NCBI GenBank assembly: GCA_958009055.1
Contig: OY253654.1
Span: 124,001-188,000, forward strand
Source of the DNA: Choricystis sp. odSpoLacu1
Taxonomy: Eukaryota; Chlorophyta; Trebouxiophyceae
Direction: 5' to 3'
DNA length: 64,000 nucleotides
Position 1 is the stretch's first letter; each line of letters starts with the position of its first letter. Below, in pieces: positions 9,838 through 20,281 of the stretch. The notes under the pieces were generated by a model, which was not told where the DNA came from, did no database searches, and saw only the letters and a list, made by a program, of their open reading frames with translations. The translations under genes and the position numbers were made by a program.

Positions 9838-12800
9838 ATGCCGCCCCGCCGCGGGGCGGCGGCCCGCGCGCCGCCGGCGAGCGGGCTGGGCGCCCACGTG
9901 GCGGCCCTGGCAGCAGCCAAGACCAAGGCGGACACAATCAAGGCATTGAAGGTGAGGGCTGGGGATGAGGAGGGCCGGGAAGGGGCGGCGAGAGACCCGC
10001 GCGCGCCCTCCCGCGCCCCACATTTCGAGTTTTGGGTGCGCGCGCGCGCATCCCTCTTCGCTGCACCCCCGCGCCGCCCCCCCCCCTTGCCACAGCTCTC
10101 TCTCCTCCCTCACACCACGCTCTAACGCATCCACCACGATCCCCTTCACGTCCCACCCTCAGGCCGCGGGCGAAGCACTGGCTGCGTCGCCCCAAACCGA
10201 CGATGGCGTCGCGACGCTGGGCGCCCTGCCCGCGTCCCTGGCGGACGCCGTCCTGCTGCAGAGCAAGGATGAGGTGGGTGGAAGGGCGCTGAAGGGGGCG
10301 GCGCAGCTTCCGAGGGAGAGGGATGGATGGTTGGAGGGGCGGGAGGCCGCGTTTCTTTTTCCTTGACCTTCCCCGACCCACCCTCTCACCCACACAGGAC
10401 GTCCGCCTCGCCACCTGCTTCGCCCTGGCCCACGTCCTGCGCGTCTGCGCCCCCGACACCCCCTTCACCCCCGCCCAACACGCCGACGTGTTCTCCGGGT
10501 TTGCGGCCGCCATTTCGCTCCTGCGCGACCGCTCCGCCCCCGCCGCCCCCACCGCCCTCGCCATCCTGGACGCCGTCGCCGCCACCAAGTGCGCCGTGCT
10601 GGCCCTGGACCTGGATGATGGGGCGGCGATGGCGACCGCGCTGGCGGACGCCGCGTTTGAGGCGGCGGCGGGGGGGCCTGCGAGCGGTGGAGACACGGTC
10701 GCCGACGCGGCGGCCGACGTGGTCGCCACCCTCCTCACCGAGGCGGACGACCTGCCTGAGCCGTTGGTCGACGCCCTCCTCACCCGTCTGCTGCCCCCCG
10801 CCCGCGATGCGGCCCCCGGGGCGGCCGCCCTGGCGCGCGCGACGCTGCGCCGGTGTGAAGCACGTGTCCAGCCCGCCCTGCAGCGCGTGCTGGTGGGCGC
10901 GGTGGATGCCGCGGCAGGGGGTGTGGATGGAGGCACGTCCACCATCCCCGCCCTGTCCTCGCGCGCTGCCGAGCTGATCGGGGAGGTGCACCGCGCGTGC
11001 GCCCAGGCCCTCCTCCCCGTCCTCACCTCCCTCGTGGCCGAGCTCACCGCTGACGCGGAGCCCCGCCGCGCGGCCGCCACCCGCCTGCTGGCCGCCCTGC
11101 TGGCTGATAAAGGTGCGAAACTGGCGGGGGGCGCCGCGGGTGGCGCCCACTTGGCAGCCCTGCTGCGCCGCGCGCGCGACCGCGCGCCGGCGCTGCGTGC
11201 GGCGGTGCTGGCGACTGTCCCCGCTCTGCTGGACGCGGCTGTCGATGGTGCCGCGGTCGCCTCCATCCTCGATGCTGCTGTCGGCCGCCTGGTCGACCCC
11301 GACGACCGCGTGCGCGCGGCCGCCGCGCGCGCGGTCGCCGACGGCGCAACGCGCGGCCTCCACCTCACCACCCTGCCCGCCCTGCGCGCGGTCGGCGACC
11401 GCCTGCGCGACGCCAAGCCCGCCGTCGCCCGGGCGGCGGCGGGGGCCCTGCTGGCGTTGTTCCGGTCGCACGTGGCAGACAAGCGCGGCGGCGCCGACGT
11501 GTCGTCGCGCGAAGAACTCGTCCTGTGGATCCCCGCCCGCCTGCTGGCTGCCGTGGCGGCGTCCGCCGACCTGCGGGCGCACGTGTTCGGCGTCCTGTTT
11601 AAATGTGGGGGTGGTGAGGGTGGCGGCGTGATCACGTCGCTGCTGCCCCCTTCCCTTTCCATCGCTGCAGCTGCTCGTCAGTGGGCCGCCATCTGGATGG
11701 CCGCCGACCCTGCCGAACGCTCCGCCTTGGCCACCCTTCTGCGCGCGCGGGGCGTGGCTGCCGCTGCCGCCCGGGAAGCCGCGTCCGCGCGGGCCGACCG
11801 CGCGGCCGCGCGCGGGGACGCGGGCGCAGAGGCGGCGGTCGGCGCGCGCTGCGACCGCGCGGCGTCCGCGCTGGCGGCCACGTTTGCCGACCCGACCCGC
11901 GCCCGCACAGCCATCACTGCCTTACTCGACGCGCGCGACAATGGGGTGGCCAAAGCGTTGGCGGCCCTGGCCGCGCGCGGCGCGCGCGCGGCCGACGCGG
12001 CCGCGGCCGCGGCCGACCTGGTTGGCCGCGCCCCTGCCGGCCCCGCCAAGGACGCGGCCCGTGGCCTGGCCGCCCGCCTGGTGCCGGCCCTGATCGCGCC
12101 TGACGCCATTCCTCACCTGCTGACCGGCGCAGCCGACGCTGCGGACCCCCGGTACGCGGATGCAGCCGCTTCCCTCGTTGCGGCCGCCGCGCGCGCCGAC
12201 CCTTCCCTTGCCGCGCGCGCGGCCCCCTCCCTCGCCGCCACCCTGGCCAACGACGACGCGCGCGCCCGCACCGCCGCCCTGGCCGTCGTCGCAGCCGCGG
12301 GCGGCGCCATGCGGGACGCGGAGGCGGGCGGGGATGACAGGAGTGGGGCCACGGTGGACGCGCTGGCCGACGCGCTGGCGGCCGCCGCGCGCGACGGCCC
12401 CCCCCCCCGACGCCAAGGCCGCGGTCGCCGGCCTCGCCGCCGTCCTGCCCCCCGACGCCGCTGCCCGCAGCCTGGCGTCCCTGGCCCAGCGCGCGGCGCG
12501 TGCGTTGGCGGGGGCGCGCGCCCTGGCCGAGCCTCGCAAGATGAGGCTCGCGCTCGCCACGCTCGCGGCCGTCGGGGCCGCCTCCCCCACCGCCCTCGCC
12601 CCCCACGTCGGCGCGGCCGCCGAGTTTGTGACCGCCACCCTGCTGCGGGCGCCACCCGCCGCCTTTGGGCGGGCGGGGGCGGCGCCCGCGGCGGGTGGCG
12701 GCGGCGCGAGCACCGCGGCCGCGCTCAAGGGGGCAGCGCTCGAAGACCTCGCCTCCGCCCTCGTCCCCGCCGCCGCCGCTGCAGGCGCCGCCACCTCCAC

Positions 12801-14135
12801 CCCGCCCGAGACGCGGGCCGTGGCGGATGCCCTGGTGCCCGACCTGGTGGCGTTGCTGGACCCTGACCCCGCGGCCGCGGCGGCGGGCGCCTCCCCCGCC
12901 GACGCGGCCCGCGTCCGCCTCGGCGCAGCGCGCGGCCTCCTCACCCTCACCGCCTCCCGCGACGTGCGCGTCCCCGCCTCCGCCTACCTGTCCCTGTCCC
13001 TGGCCATTCAAGACCCCGAACTGGAGGTGCGGGCGGCCTTCCGGGACGCGTTGGTGGCGGCACTCGACGGCGCCGCGCGCGCGCGCCGCGCGGCGCGCGC
13101 GCGGCACGCCTCGCCGCCCCCCTCGCCCTCGCCGCCGTCGACCCCTCCAAACCTGCGCGTCAAGCTTCATTCGATGCGCTGGTGCGGTACGCGGTGGCGA
13201 GGCGCGGCGTGGCGGCCCGGGCCAAGGCGAGAGGAGGGAGTGTGGGTGGCGGTGGTGGTGATGACGCTGCGACGCTCGCTGATGGTCCAGAGGCTGCTCT
13301 TCCCTACCTCCTCCAAATCCTCGCCCACCACCCCGACCTCCCCCCCATCGGACCCGCCGGCCTGGCCCCCGACGCCATCCCTGAACTGGCCCCCTTTGCC
13401 CGCATGCTGCAGTTTGGGGTGGAGGCGCTGCTGTGCGCGCCCCCGCCGCGCGGCGTGGCAGCCGCTGCCCCCCTCCACGCGACCACCAAAGTCCTGCGCG
13501 CGGTGCGGGGGGCGGCGGACGCCACGCCCGAGCCCGCGGACGGGGCGCTGGCGTTGCTGGCGGATGCCGGGATCGCGCTGGCGCGCGGCGTGACGGCGCG
13601 CGCGGGCGTGCGGGTGGGGAGTGCGGCGGGTGACGACGCGCGCGTGCCGGGCGGCGTCCTGCTCCCACGCTCCCTGTTCAAGGAGGCGGACCCGCCCAAG
13701 CCCAAGGCGAAGGATGGGGACGCCCTGCCGGTTGGGTGGACGCCGTCCGTGGAGGACCTGTTCCCTGGGCGCGTGATGGGTGGGAGTGGCGCGGTCGCTG
13801 CTGCTGCCGCCGTCGCGGCCGCCGCCAAGAAACGCCGCCCCCGCCCTTCTGTCGCGCGCCCGCCCAAGGTAGCCAAACCGGTGGCAAAAGCAGACGCCAC
13901 TTCAAAACCTGCCCGCCGCCCGGCCGCCAGCTGGAGCAGTGGGGACGGGTCGTCGTCGGCGTCGGAAGGCGAGGCCGAGCCGCGCCCTCGCCCGGCGGGC
14001 GCGCGCCACCAGCCCGCCCGCGCCGTGGCCCGGGCGGCGACGTCGCCCGACGAGAACGCGGCCCCCAAAAAGGTGGCCAAGACGGCGGCTCGGCGGTCGC
14101 CGCGGGGCAAGGCCGCGCGGGCGGCGGTGGCGTGA
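9838..14135 (+). CDS. PDS5: PDS5-like sister chromatid cohesion protein
   Basis: HEAT-repeat cohesin-associated protein that controls cohesin release and acetylation. Exons are 9838-9951, 10163-10273 and 10398-14135; a 66-nt in-frame stretch at 11605-11670 (GT...TGCAG) may be a further intron. The diagnostic PDS5 N-terminal motif is at about 10398-10465 (DVRLATCFALAHVLRVCAPD), followed by Ala/Leu-rich HEAT repeats of roughly 1,000 aa. The C-terminus is basic, with Lys-, Ser- and Pro-rich patches (about 13800-14130), as in plant PDS5 proteins. The frame changes twice: at an 11-C run (12398-12408, one extra C) and in CG tracts at 13074-13103 (two extra bases). Both sides read well, so I treat it as one intact gene with likely sequence errors. 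Confidence 0.85.
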
Positions 14136-14227
14136 GAGAGAGTGAGAAGAGAGGGAGGAGGTGAAAAGAGAGGTGAATCACTGTCAACACAAAAATCCTG
14201 CGTCCTCTGCTTTTTTTTCGACACACA

Positions 14228-15461
14228 CTACTCGTCCTGTCCCACGCCGCGCTCTGCTGCCAACGCTCTCACACGCGCCACCAGCGGGTGGTCCCGCCCA
14301 TAGGCTCGTGTCATGTCTCGCACGCCCGCTGCGAGTGCTGCGACCGCGTCTGCGCGCCGCCGCGGCAGCAGCACCGTGTCAAACGCGGACACGGACGCTG
14401 CAGACGCGTCTCTCTGCATTCACGCTGTCCAGCGTGGCCAGGGCGGCTGCAGCGCGGGCTTCGCCTGCGAGGCCAGAGCGGGCGCCCAGGCGAGCGTCAA
14501 AGGCCGCTGCGGCTGCAGCCGCTGCTGCCGCTGCGCCCGGCGCCCGCGCGGCAGCCGCCACGCAGGCCGCCCGGTGGCGGCGCAACCAGGTGCGGTCGTC
14601 ATTGGCGCCCCATAGAGCTGTGGCGGCGGCGACATCGCGGGCGGCGGTGATCGTGGCGGCTTCATCGTCACCCAAAGTGTACGCGAGGGTCGTGGCACGA
14701 TACCCTGCGTGCGCGGCGGCATCCTCATCAGCCGCCTCCGGGGCAGATTTTGCCAGTGCATCGTGCATGGCGACTTCACCCTCCGCCAGGGCCCGCGCGT
14801 CGGGCAGGCGGCGGTCAGTGAGGGCGGCGTCAGTCGCGAGGCGCGCGGCTAAAAGACCCGCGCCCGCCACGCGGCGGCCAAAGGGGGGGCCGGCAGCCGC
14901 GGCCGCGTCAGCCAGGGCGGCGGGCGCGCTTGTGAGAGCTGTGGCGACAGCGACCTCACCACGCGCGGTGGCGGCGGCTGCGAGAGACGCATAAAAACGG
15001 CGTTCGGCCTCCAACGCCTGCGGCAGTCCATCACCCACAGACACCCCCACCTCCCCCACTCTCTCCCACTCGCCCCTCGCCGCCAGCACAGCCGCCAGTC
15101 TGACCCGGGTGGCGGAGGCAAGAGGGCCGGCGCCCGCGGCGTCGACTGCTGCAGCTGCCGCGGTTGCCGCGGTCGCTGCTGCGCCGCGCCACGCGGCCAG
15201 GGTGGCGCGCGCGTCCAGGGCGGCGGCTAAAAGGTCATCTCGTTGTGTGCCGGATGCGGTGGTTAGGCTGGATGCTAGAACGGCGTCAGCGTCGTCCAGG
15301 CGGTCGGACGCGGCGAGGGTCCAGGCATGCTGCAGGGCGGACGCCAATCCGGGAGCGTCGCCGTCGGGGGGAGGCGGAGATGGGGGTGTGGCTAGGGTGC
15401 GGGACGGCTGTCGTCGCAACAGGGCGGTCGATACCGCCCTGCTGGCCGCCAACCATCGCAT
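14228..15461 (-). CDS. Ala-rich TPR-like helical protein with presequence
   Basis: The reading frame starts at 15461 with MRWLAASRAVSTALLRRQPS, an Arg/Ser/Ala-rich organelle presequence, and continues as an almost wholly helical Ala-rich protein with spaced motifs like tetratricopeptide repeats (for example TLAYTLGDDEAATITAARDVA and ALWGANDDRTWLRRHRAACV). That frame stops at 14379, but the next frame downstream (14228-14419) continues a credible C-terminus (RDHPLVARVRALAAERG), so a one-base shift near 14405-14420 is likely. The full protein would be about 410 aa. No specific family is recognised. It is head-to-head with the secreted Cys-rich gene. Confidence 0.6.
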
Positions 15462-15785
15462 CGGGCCCGAAGAGTGAGGGAAAGTTTTTAAGGAGGCCGG
15501 CTCACATCTCTCGCCGTTTCGCGCCTGCATTTGGTCGCCCCCGTCGACACACCTCAAACCCCGCCCTTGTTTACTTTTTGTTCGTGCGTCAAGGTAAGTG
15601 AGTGTGTTCAATTCATGTCGAGCATGAATTTGGGCGGAAAAAGGGGCGGGTGTGGGTGCGCGGGCGGGGGCGCGGAGCGCACGAGAAATGCGACGAGCTG
15701 GCCGTTTGCGGGACACTCATGCCGACCTTTCATCCCACCTCCCTTCCTCCAGAGCTTCCTTCTCCGCGCGCACGCCACAACAACC
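15462..15785. other. Divergent promoter region
   Basis: This 324-bp spacer separates two divergent start codons. It holds both 5' UTRs and presumably a shared promoter. No TATA box or recognisable operator stands out. Confidence 0.5.
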
Positions 15786-16632
15786 ATGCGCCTCACCCTC
15801 GCCCTCCTTTTCACCACCGCCACCCTGGCCGCCGCCGCCGCCGACGCCGGCCTGGCCAAAGGCTTTGTTCTGTCCGCCCCCGGCGCGTCCTGCTCCTCCA
15901 CCTGCGAGTCCGCTGGCAAGAAAGTCGCCAAATTTGTTGAGTTCAATGCTCTGAACCCGTATGAGACGGCTGTCTGCGCTGTGCGCGCGTCCGACAAGGA
16001 GGGATGGGTCCCCGGCTGGCAAGCGCTCAACGCGACGGGCGATGGCTGCCACGTGGCCCTCAACCTGAACGCCACCGCCAGCGCGACCGACGTCGCCTGC
16101 CTGTGCCTGGACGTGGGTGAAGTGCAGGGTCTGGACCTGCCGGCCAAGGGCAAGCCGTGCTCCAAAGCGTGCAACAAGTCCATCACAGGGCGCAAGGGGC
16201 GCCCCGTGGCGGCGGACGCGGGGCGTCCGGAAGAACCGCAGAAGAAGGCGGGGTACGCGTGCATCAGCCTGCCCGTCGAGCTCGGCGTGTTGAACCGGTG
16301 AGTTTGGAGCGGCAATGGGGGGGGTGGCGGCATTTTTGGGTTGCAACCGCGCGTTTTTCCACTCCCCCCCTCCCTCCCCCCCTCCCCTCAGTTTCGGCCA
16401 CGTCTACAAGGACGGTGTCTGCCGCACTGACATCAGCGGCGTGGCTGTGGAATCTAGCGAGTTCTCATGCTTTTGCGTCTTCGAGAAGGACGCCGACCCG
16501 TCGGCCCTGGCCGCGAACGCGGCGATTGCAAAGGAGAAGCAGACGAAGGAAGGCGACGCCGCCGCCCCCACGCCGTCCGCGCCGCGCAAGGCGGCGGAGG
16601 CGCCCGCGCCGGGCGCCGCGCCCAAGAAGTGA
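15786..16632 (+). CDS. Secreted protein with two six-cysteine modules
   Basis: Two exons (15786-16297 and 16392-16632) encode 250 aa. MRLTLALLFTTATLAAAAAD is a clear signal peptide. The mature protein has twelve cysteines in two consecutive modules with the same spacing logic: C-x3-C, a lone Cys, a lone Cys, then C-x-C. Module 1 runs CSSTC ... AVC ... GC ... CLC; module 2 runs CSKAC ... YAC ... GVC ... CFC. Several NAT/NKS sites could carry N-glycans. The C-terminus is Lys/Pro/Ala-rich and ends PKK. I do not recognise the domain; a disulfide-bonded wall or extracellular protein is the natural inference. Confidence 0.75.
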
Positions 16633-17161
16633 AACACACGACAACAATCGCTGATCACTGAGGCGCCGCGAAGAGATCCTCAGTGTTGAACACCGCCCCA
16701 CACGCGAAGGGGCAGGCGTGTTAATTGTTGATGCTGGGCCATTTTTTTTTACTCTTTCTTTTTTCATTTGAACAATTTTCCGCAGGGCCTCCCCCTTAAG
16801 TACCCTATTCCACCCCCCCCGACACCACCGCTTGGAAAAGCAAAAGAAGCGTATGCAAGGCAGAGAGAGTGAGAGAAGGTTGATGTGAATCTTCTTGACT
16901 TCTCCAGCAGAGTGTGCAAAAAAAGAGGGGAAGCGGGGTCGAAGAAACCAAACGAACGTCTCTCTCACGTCACAAAAAAAAACAGGCGCCTCCTCCTTCC
17001 CTGCGCCCCGCTCTGTGATGGTTGGTGTTGTGCTCTGATGGTTTAGAGAGAAGAAGAAAAAGAGAGCGGTTGTTGGAAACGTGTGCGTGTGTGTCACTGG
17101 TTTCAAAAAAAATGCTCGCACCCACCTCTCCACCAAAACACCAACCTACCCTCTCTCCTCC
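16633..17161. other. Convergent intergenic region with a stem-loop
   Basis: About 530 bp between two convergent stops. It contains a stem-loop at 16656-16685 (listed separately), AT-rich stretches, and AAAAAAAA/TTTTTTTT runs consistent with 3' UTR sequence. No gene is seen. Confidence 0.6.
16656..16685 (+). repeat. 3' UTR inverted repeat (8-bp stem, 14-nt loop)
   Basis: CACTGAGG at 16656-16663 is exactly complementary to CCTCAGTG at 16678-16685, with the 14-nt loop CGCCGCGAAGAGAT. It lies 24 nt after the stop of the secreted Cys-rich gene, so it would fold in that transcript's 3' UTR. Confidence 0.75.
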
Positions 17162-18381
17162 TCACCCCTTGCGCAGCGCGTCCAGCCGCGCCTGCAGGTC
17201 GTCATCCAGGCCCGGCCCCTCGGCCGGCGGCGGCGGCGGCGGGGGCGGGGGTGCTGCCGCGCCAGATCCGCTGGCCGCGGCGGGCGGCGGCGGCGGTGGC
17301 GGCGCGGCCGCGCGCGGCGGCTGTGGCGGCGGCGCGCTGCCGCCTCCACCTCCCGCGCCCATAGCCTCGGCTGCAGGCTCGGCCGCGGCAGGTGTGCGCA
17401 CCGCGGTGGCGGCGTTCTTGACGCCGGGCGCGGCGACCAGGTCCTGGCCGAGGGAGACGCCAATCTCGTCCAACACTTGTCCGACCAACTCATCCGTCTC
17501 CTCCTCCTCCCCGTCTTCACCCGCCATGTCGTCCATGGCGTCCCCCATCATGTCGGACGTCATCTCCATGCGCTCGTTTTGACGCTCAAAATCGCGCAGG
17601 ATCTGTGTGTGTGGGAGGGAGGGCGTGGTTGGTTTTTTTTTTTCCCCCACCACACTCTCTCCCACTGCCCCGCCACCACACTCCCTCCCACTGCCCCGCC
17701 AGCACCCTTCCCATTCACCTTGGTCAACGCCGGCATGTTCATCCTCTTGTTCATGGCCACCATCGCCTTTGTCGCCCCCTTCATAGCGTCCCCCATCGCC
17801 TGTGTGCTCTTCAGCGTCGCCAACCGCAACGACACCGCCTGCAGCTGGGCCTTGCACCCGTGCAGCTTGGTGACCGAGTGCCGGTTGCGCACCAAGGATC
17901 TCGCCATGACGCGCACCGCATCCATTTGGCCGTCTTTGGCCGCTTTTTTGATCTCCAGGATCAGCTTCTTCTCCTGCGTCTGCAGCCCTGTGCGCTCGCG
18001 GTCCAGGTCCCGGATGGCGCGGTCTAGCATGCGCTTGTTTTCGCGCAGCATTTCTGGAAGGTGGGAGGAGAGGGTGTGGGAGGGAGGGTTGAGGGTCGAA
18101 GCGCCAGAGGCCAATTGTTTCGCCTCTCCTCGGCTCTCCCTAACGCTTGGCACGCGCGACCGTCCAGCCATGCGGCAGCTAGAGTGTCTATGTCCACATC
18201 GTGAGTGTCGGGAGGAGGGGCTTGCGCACGATAGAACAGGCGTTGTCCTCCCCGTGTCGTCGTGCTGGCACTTCGCCGGGTTCAGCGTTCTGCGTTCACC
18301 CTCCTTCCTCGTCCCTGTCCCTCTGACGTCAGAGGGAGTCTCACCTGCTGGCGTTTTGCGTTTGCCGAAAAGCCACGACAT
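17162..18381 (-). CDS. VPS2: ESCRT-III subunit CHMP2 / VPS2
   Basis: Membrane-remodelling ESCRT-III subunit acting in multivesicular-body formation and abscission. Three exons (18345-18381, 17719-18053, 17162-17602) give 270 aa. The start MSWLFGKRKTPAEMLRENKR is typical of CHMP2A. The basic helical core follows (RDLDRERTGLQTQEKKLI, then AKDGQMDAVRVMARSLVRNR), then the acidic second half. The extreme C-terminus, DDDLQARLDALRKG, is a canonical MIM1 motif for VPS4 MIT-domain binding. The protein is about 50 aa longer than usual because of a Gly/Pro/Ala-rich linker just before the MIM1 helix (about 17180-17400). Confidence 0.93.
17647..17698. repeat. 26-bp tandem duplication in VPS2 intron 2
   Basis: Two adjacent copies of a 26-bp pyrimidine-rich unit (17647-17672 and 17673-17698) differ at one base. 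They lie inside the intron 17603-17718, near its branch-point/donor side on the coding strand. Confidence 0.8.
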
Positions 18382-18635
18382 GGTGGGGCTGTGTGTGTGT
18401 GCGGGGAGACAAGGGGGCATGAGAGGGTGACCGGTCTCTCAATTCAGCGGCGCCGCGCGCTCCTCCCGCCCGCCACTGCCTCTCTCTCTCTCTCTCTCTC
18501 CATCACGCCAACCACTCACGTTTTGTGAAGACGGGGCGGTGGTGGTGGCAGAGGGGCGCTAAAAAACACGCCCCCACAAGCAAAAAAAAGAAACGCCTTC
18601 TGCCACACTCTTCCCCGACCGAAACATAAAAGCAG

Positions 18636-19157
18636 ATGGTCGACTGGCCGCACGCCGCCGGCCCCGCGCCCTCGTCCCGCATTCCGCCCCTGGGCGACAG
18701 GCCTCTGGATGACGAAGAGCGCATTCCTGCTGCTGTCCCCCGCCCCCCCCGCCACGCGTCCCCGCCGCGCGGCGCGCCTGCCCCCTTCTCTGCTTCCGCG
18801 CAAGCCACCCGCCCGCGCGTCACCCCGCCACCCATCGGCTGGACGCTGCCCCACTACGTGACGACCGCGGCCGGCGTGTACGACGACCTGGCGGCCGCTC
18901 TGGTGGAGGAGGTGGACGGGAGAGGGGCGGCGTTTGCGCTCGACGCGTCCGTCCGCGTCGACCGCGCGCGCGCGTTCATCACCGCTGCCCGCCACAACGT
19001 GCCCGCCACTCCCGCCAGCCTGACCGCTCTGACAGTTGCTGTCACTGCGCTGGAGGACGGAGGCGGCGCCGACGCGGTGCGCACGGTGGGCGCGGCGGCC
19101 GCGCTGGGGCGCGCGCGGGCGGCGCTCGAGGCGGAAGGGGCGTGGGGGGTCGAGTGA
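18636..19157 (+). CDS. Hypothetical protein, 173 aa
   Basis: A single-exon frame starts at an ATG 254 bp from the divergent VPS2 start. The N-terminal half is Pro/Ala/Arg-rich and probably disordered (DRPLDDEERIPAAVPRPPRH). The C-terminal half is likely helical and more constrained (PHYVTTAAGVYDDLAAALVE, then VRVDRARAFITAARHNVPAT). No family is recognised. Third-position GC and amino-acid use match neighbouring real genes, and its placement completes the alternating-strand pattern. Confidence 0.55.
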   Translation: MVDWPHAAGPAPSSRIPPLGDRPLDDEERIPAAVPRPPRHASPPRGAPAPFSASAQATRPRVTPPPIGWTLPHYVTTAAGVYDDLAAALVEEVDGRGAAFALDASVRVDRARAFITAARHNVPATPASLTALTVAVTALEDGGGADAVRTVGAAAALGRARAALEAEGAWGVE

Positions 19158-20281
19158 AGGAGAGAGAAGGCTTTGTTTTTGTAGCACCAGCGCATTGTTT
19201 GTCTTCGGCTCTAACGGGAGTGCCCGGCACTCCCTCGGTTGCGGGTGTTGGACCGGGGCACGACCGTTTTGGGAGGGGGGTCCTGCTTATTGATGTTTAC
19301 ACGGCGCGGCGCGAGGCGGCCACCACGCACCCCGGGGAATGGGGAGGCCCCACACCCCCAGGGGGACGGCACCGCAACACACGTGCCGGCGGAAACGAGA
19401 ACTTGTTGGTGGGGAGGGGGGGCGGGGAGCGCGGGAAAAGGAAAAAAGAGCGAGAGACCGAGCGAAAGCTCGACGCTCTCCCCCTCCCTTCCCCACCCTC
19501 ACAACCCCACCCCCAAAGCCTCCGGGACCGTCCGCCAACCCGTTTTCTTATTGAAAAAAATTAAAACGTGCGCGCACTGTGGGGCGCCGCGTGGGTGTTG
19601 TTTTTGGGCCGACCCCAGCGCGGCCGCCCGAAACCCCACCCCCACGAAAAAGGAAAGCGCCGTCCCGCCCACCGCCGTGAAGCGCGGTGACCAGGCGAAG
19701 AAAGAGGCGCGCGAGCGTCGCGCGCGCCCCTCCCCCCAGGGTGTTATTGTCAGGGCTGGGCAGAGGGGGCGGGCAAGCGTGGGTGGTTAGAAACGCACTC
19801 AACACTCGCACACCCACTCTCTCCTCCCGTTGCTTATTGAAAAAAAAGAGGGCGGCGACAGTCCAAGTGGCGGGCAGGGCGCGCGTGCGACGAGAAGGAA
19901 AAAGATAGGCAGGGAGCACCAGCCCCAGAGCGCGTGTTGGGTCGAGTCGAGTTGCATGTTGTTGTCCCTCCTCCTCTCCTGCGGCGTGCTGCGTGTGCGT
20001 CGTGGGGTGTGTGGCGGTCTCTTCATCTCTCTTTTCTCTTGGGGGAGGGGCGGGCGTCGCCAAGTGAGTGCCCCGACAAGCCAGGCGGAGGGGAAGGAAG
20101 TAACAGGCCTCCCTCACTCGCTCTCCCAGCGTCTCAGCAGACACACTCGGCGGAAAGAATTGTTGTCAGAACACTCATCTCTCGCACACGACCCGCGGAC
20201 CCCTTCCACTTTGAAGTGGGAGTTGGAAAAAAGGAGAGGAGGCACAAAATGCCCCCCCACTCACTTTCCTCTGAACCCTCT
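19158..20281. other. 1.1-kb convergent intergenic region
   Basis: This is the longest gene-free stretch in the window. It lies between the stops of the hypothetical gene and RBCS and should contain both 3' UTRs. It is less GC-rich, with many A-runs ([13 protein letters not shown]) and CCCC/ACACC patches. Frames here have poor coding character on both strands, and I see no tRNA or repeat. Confidence 0.55.

Noticed and set aside
19158..20281. Genes or a mobile element in the 1.1-kb spacer
   Set aside because: Open frames on both strands are short, compositionally odd and unlike any family; no terminal repeats or transposase motifs were seen.
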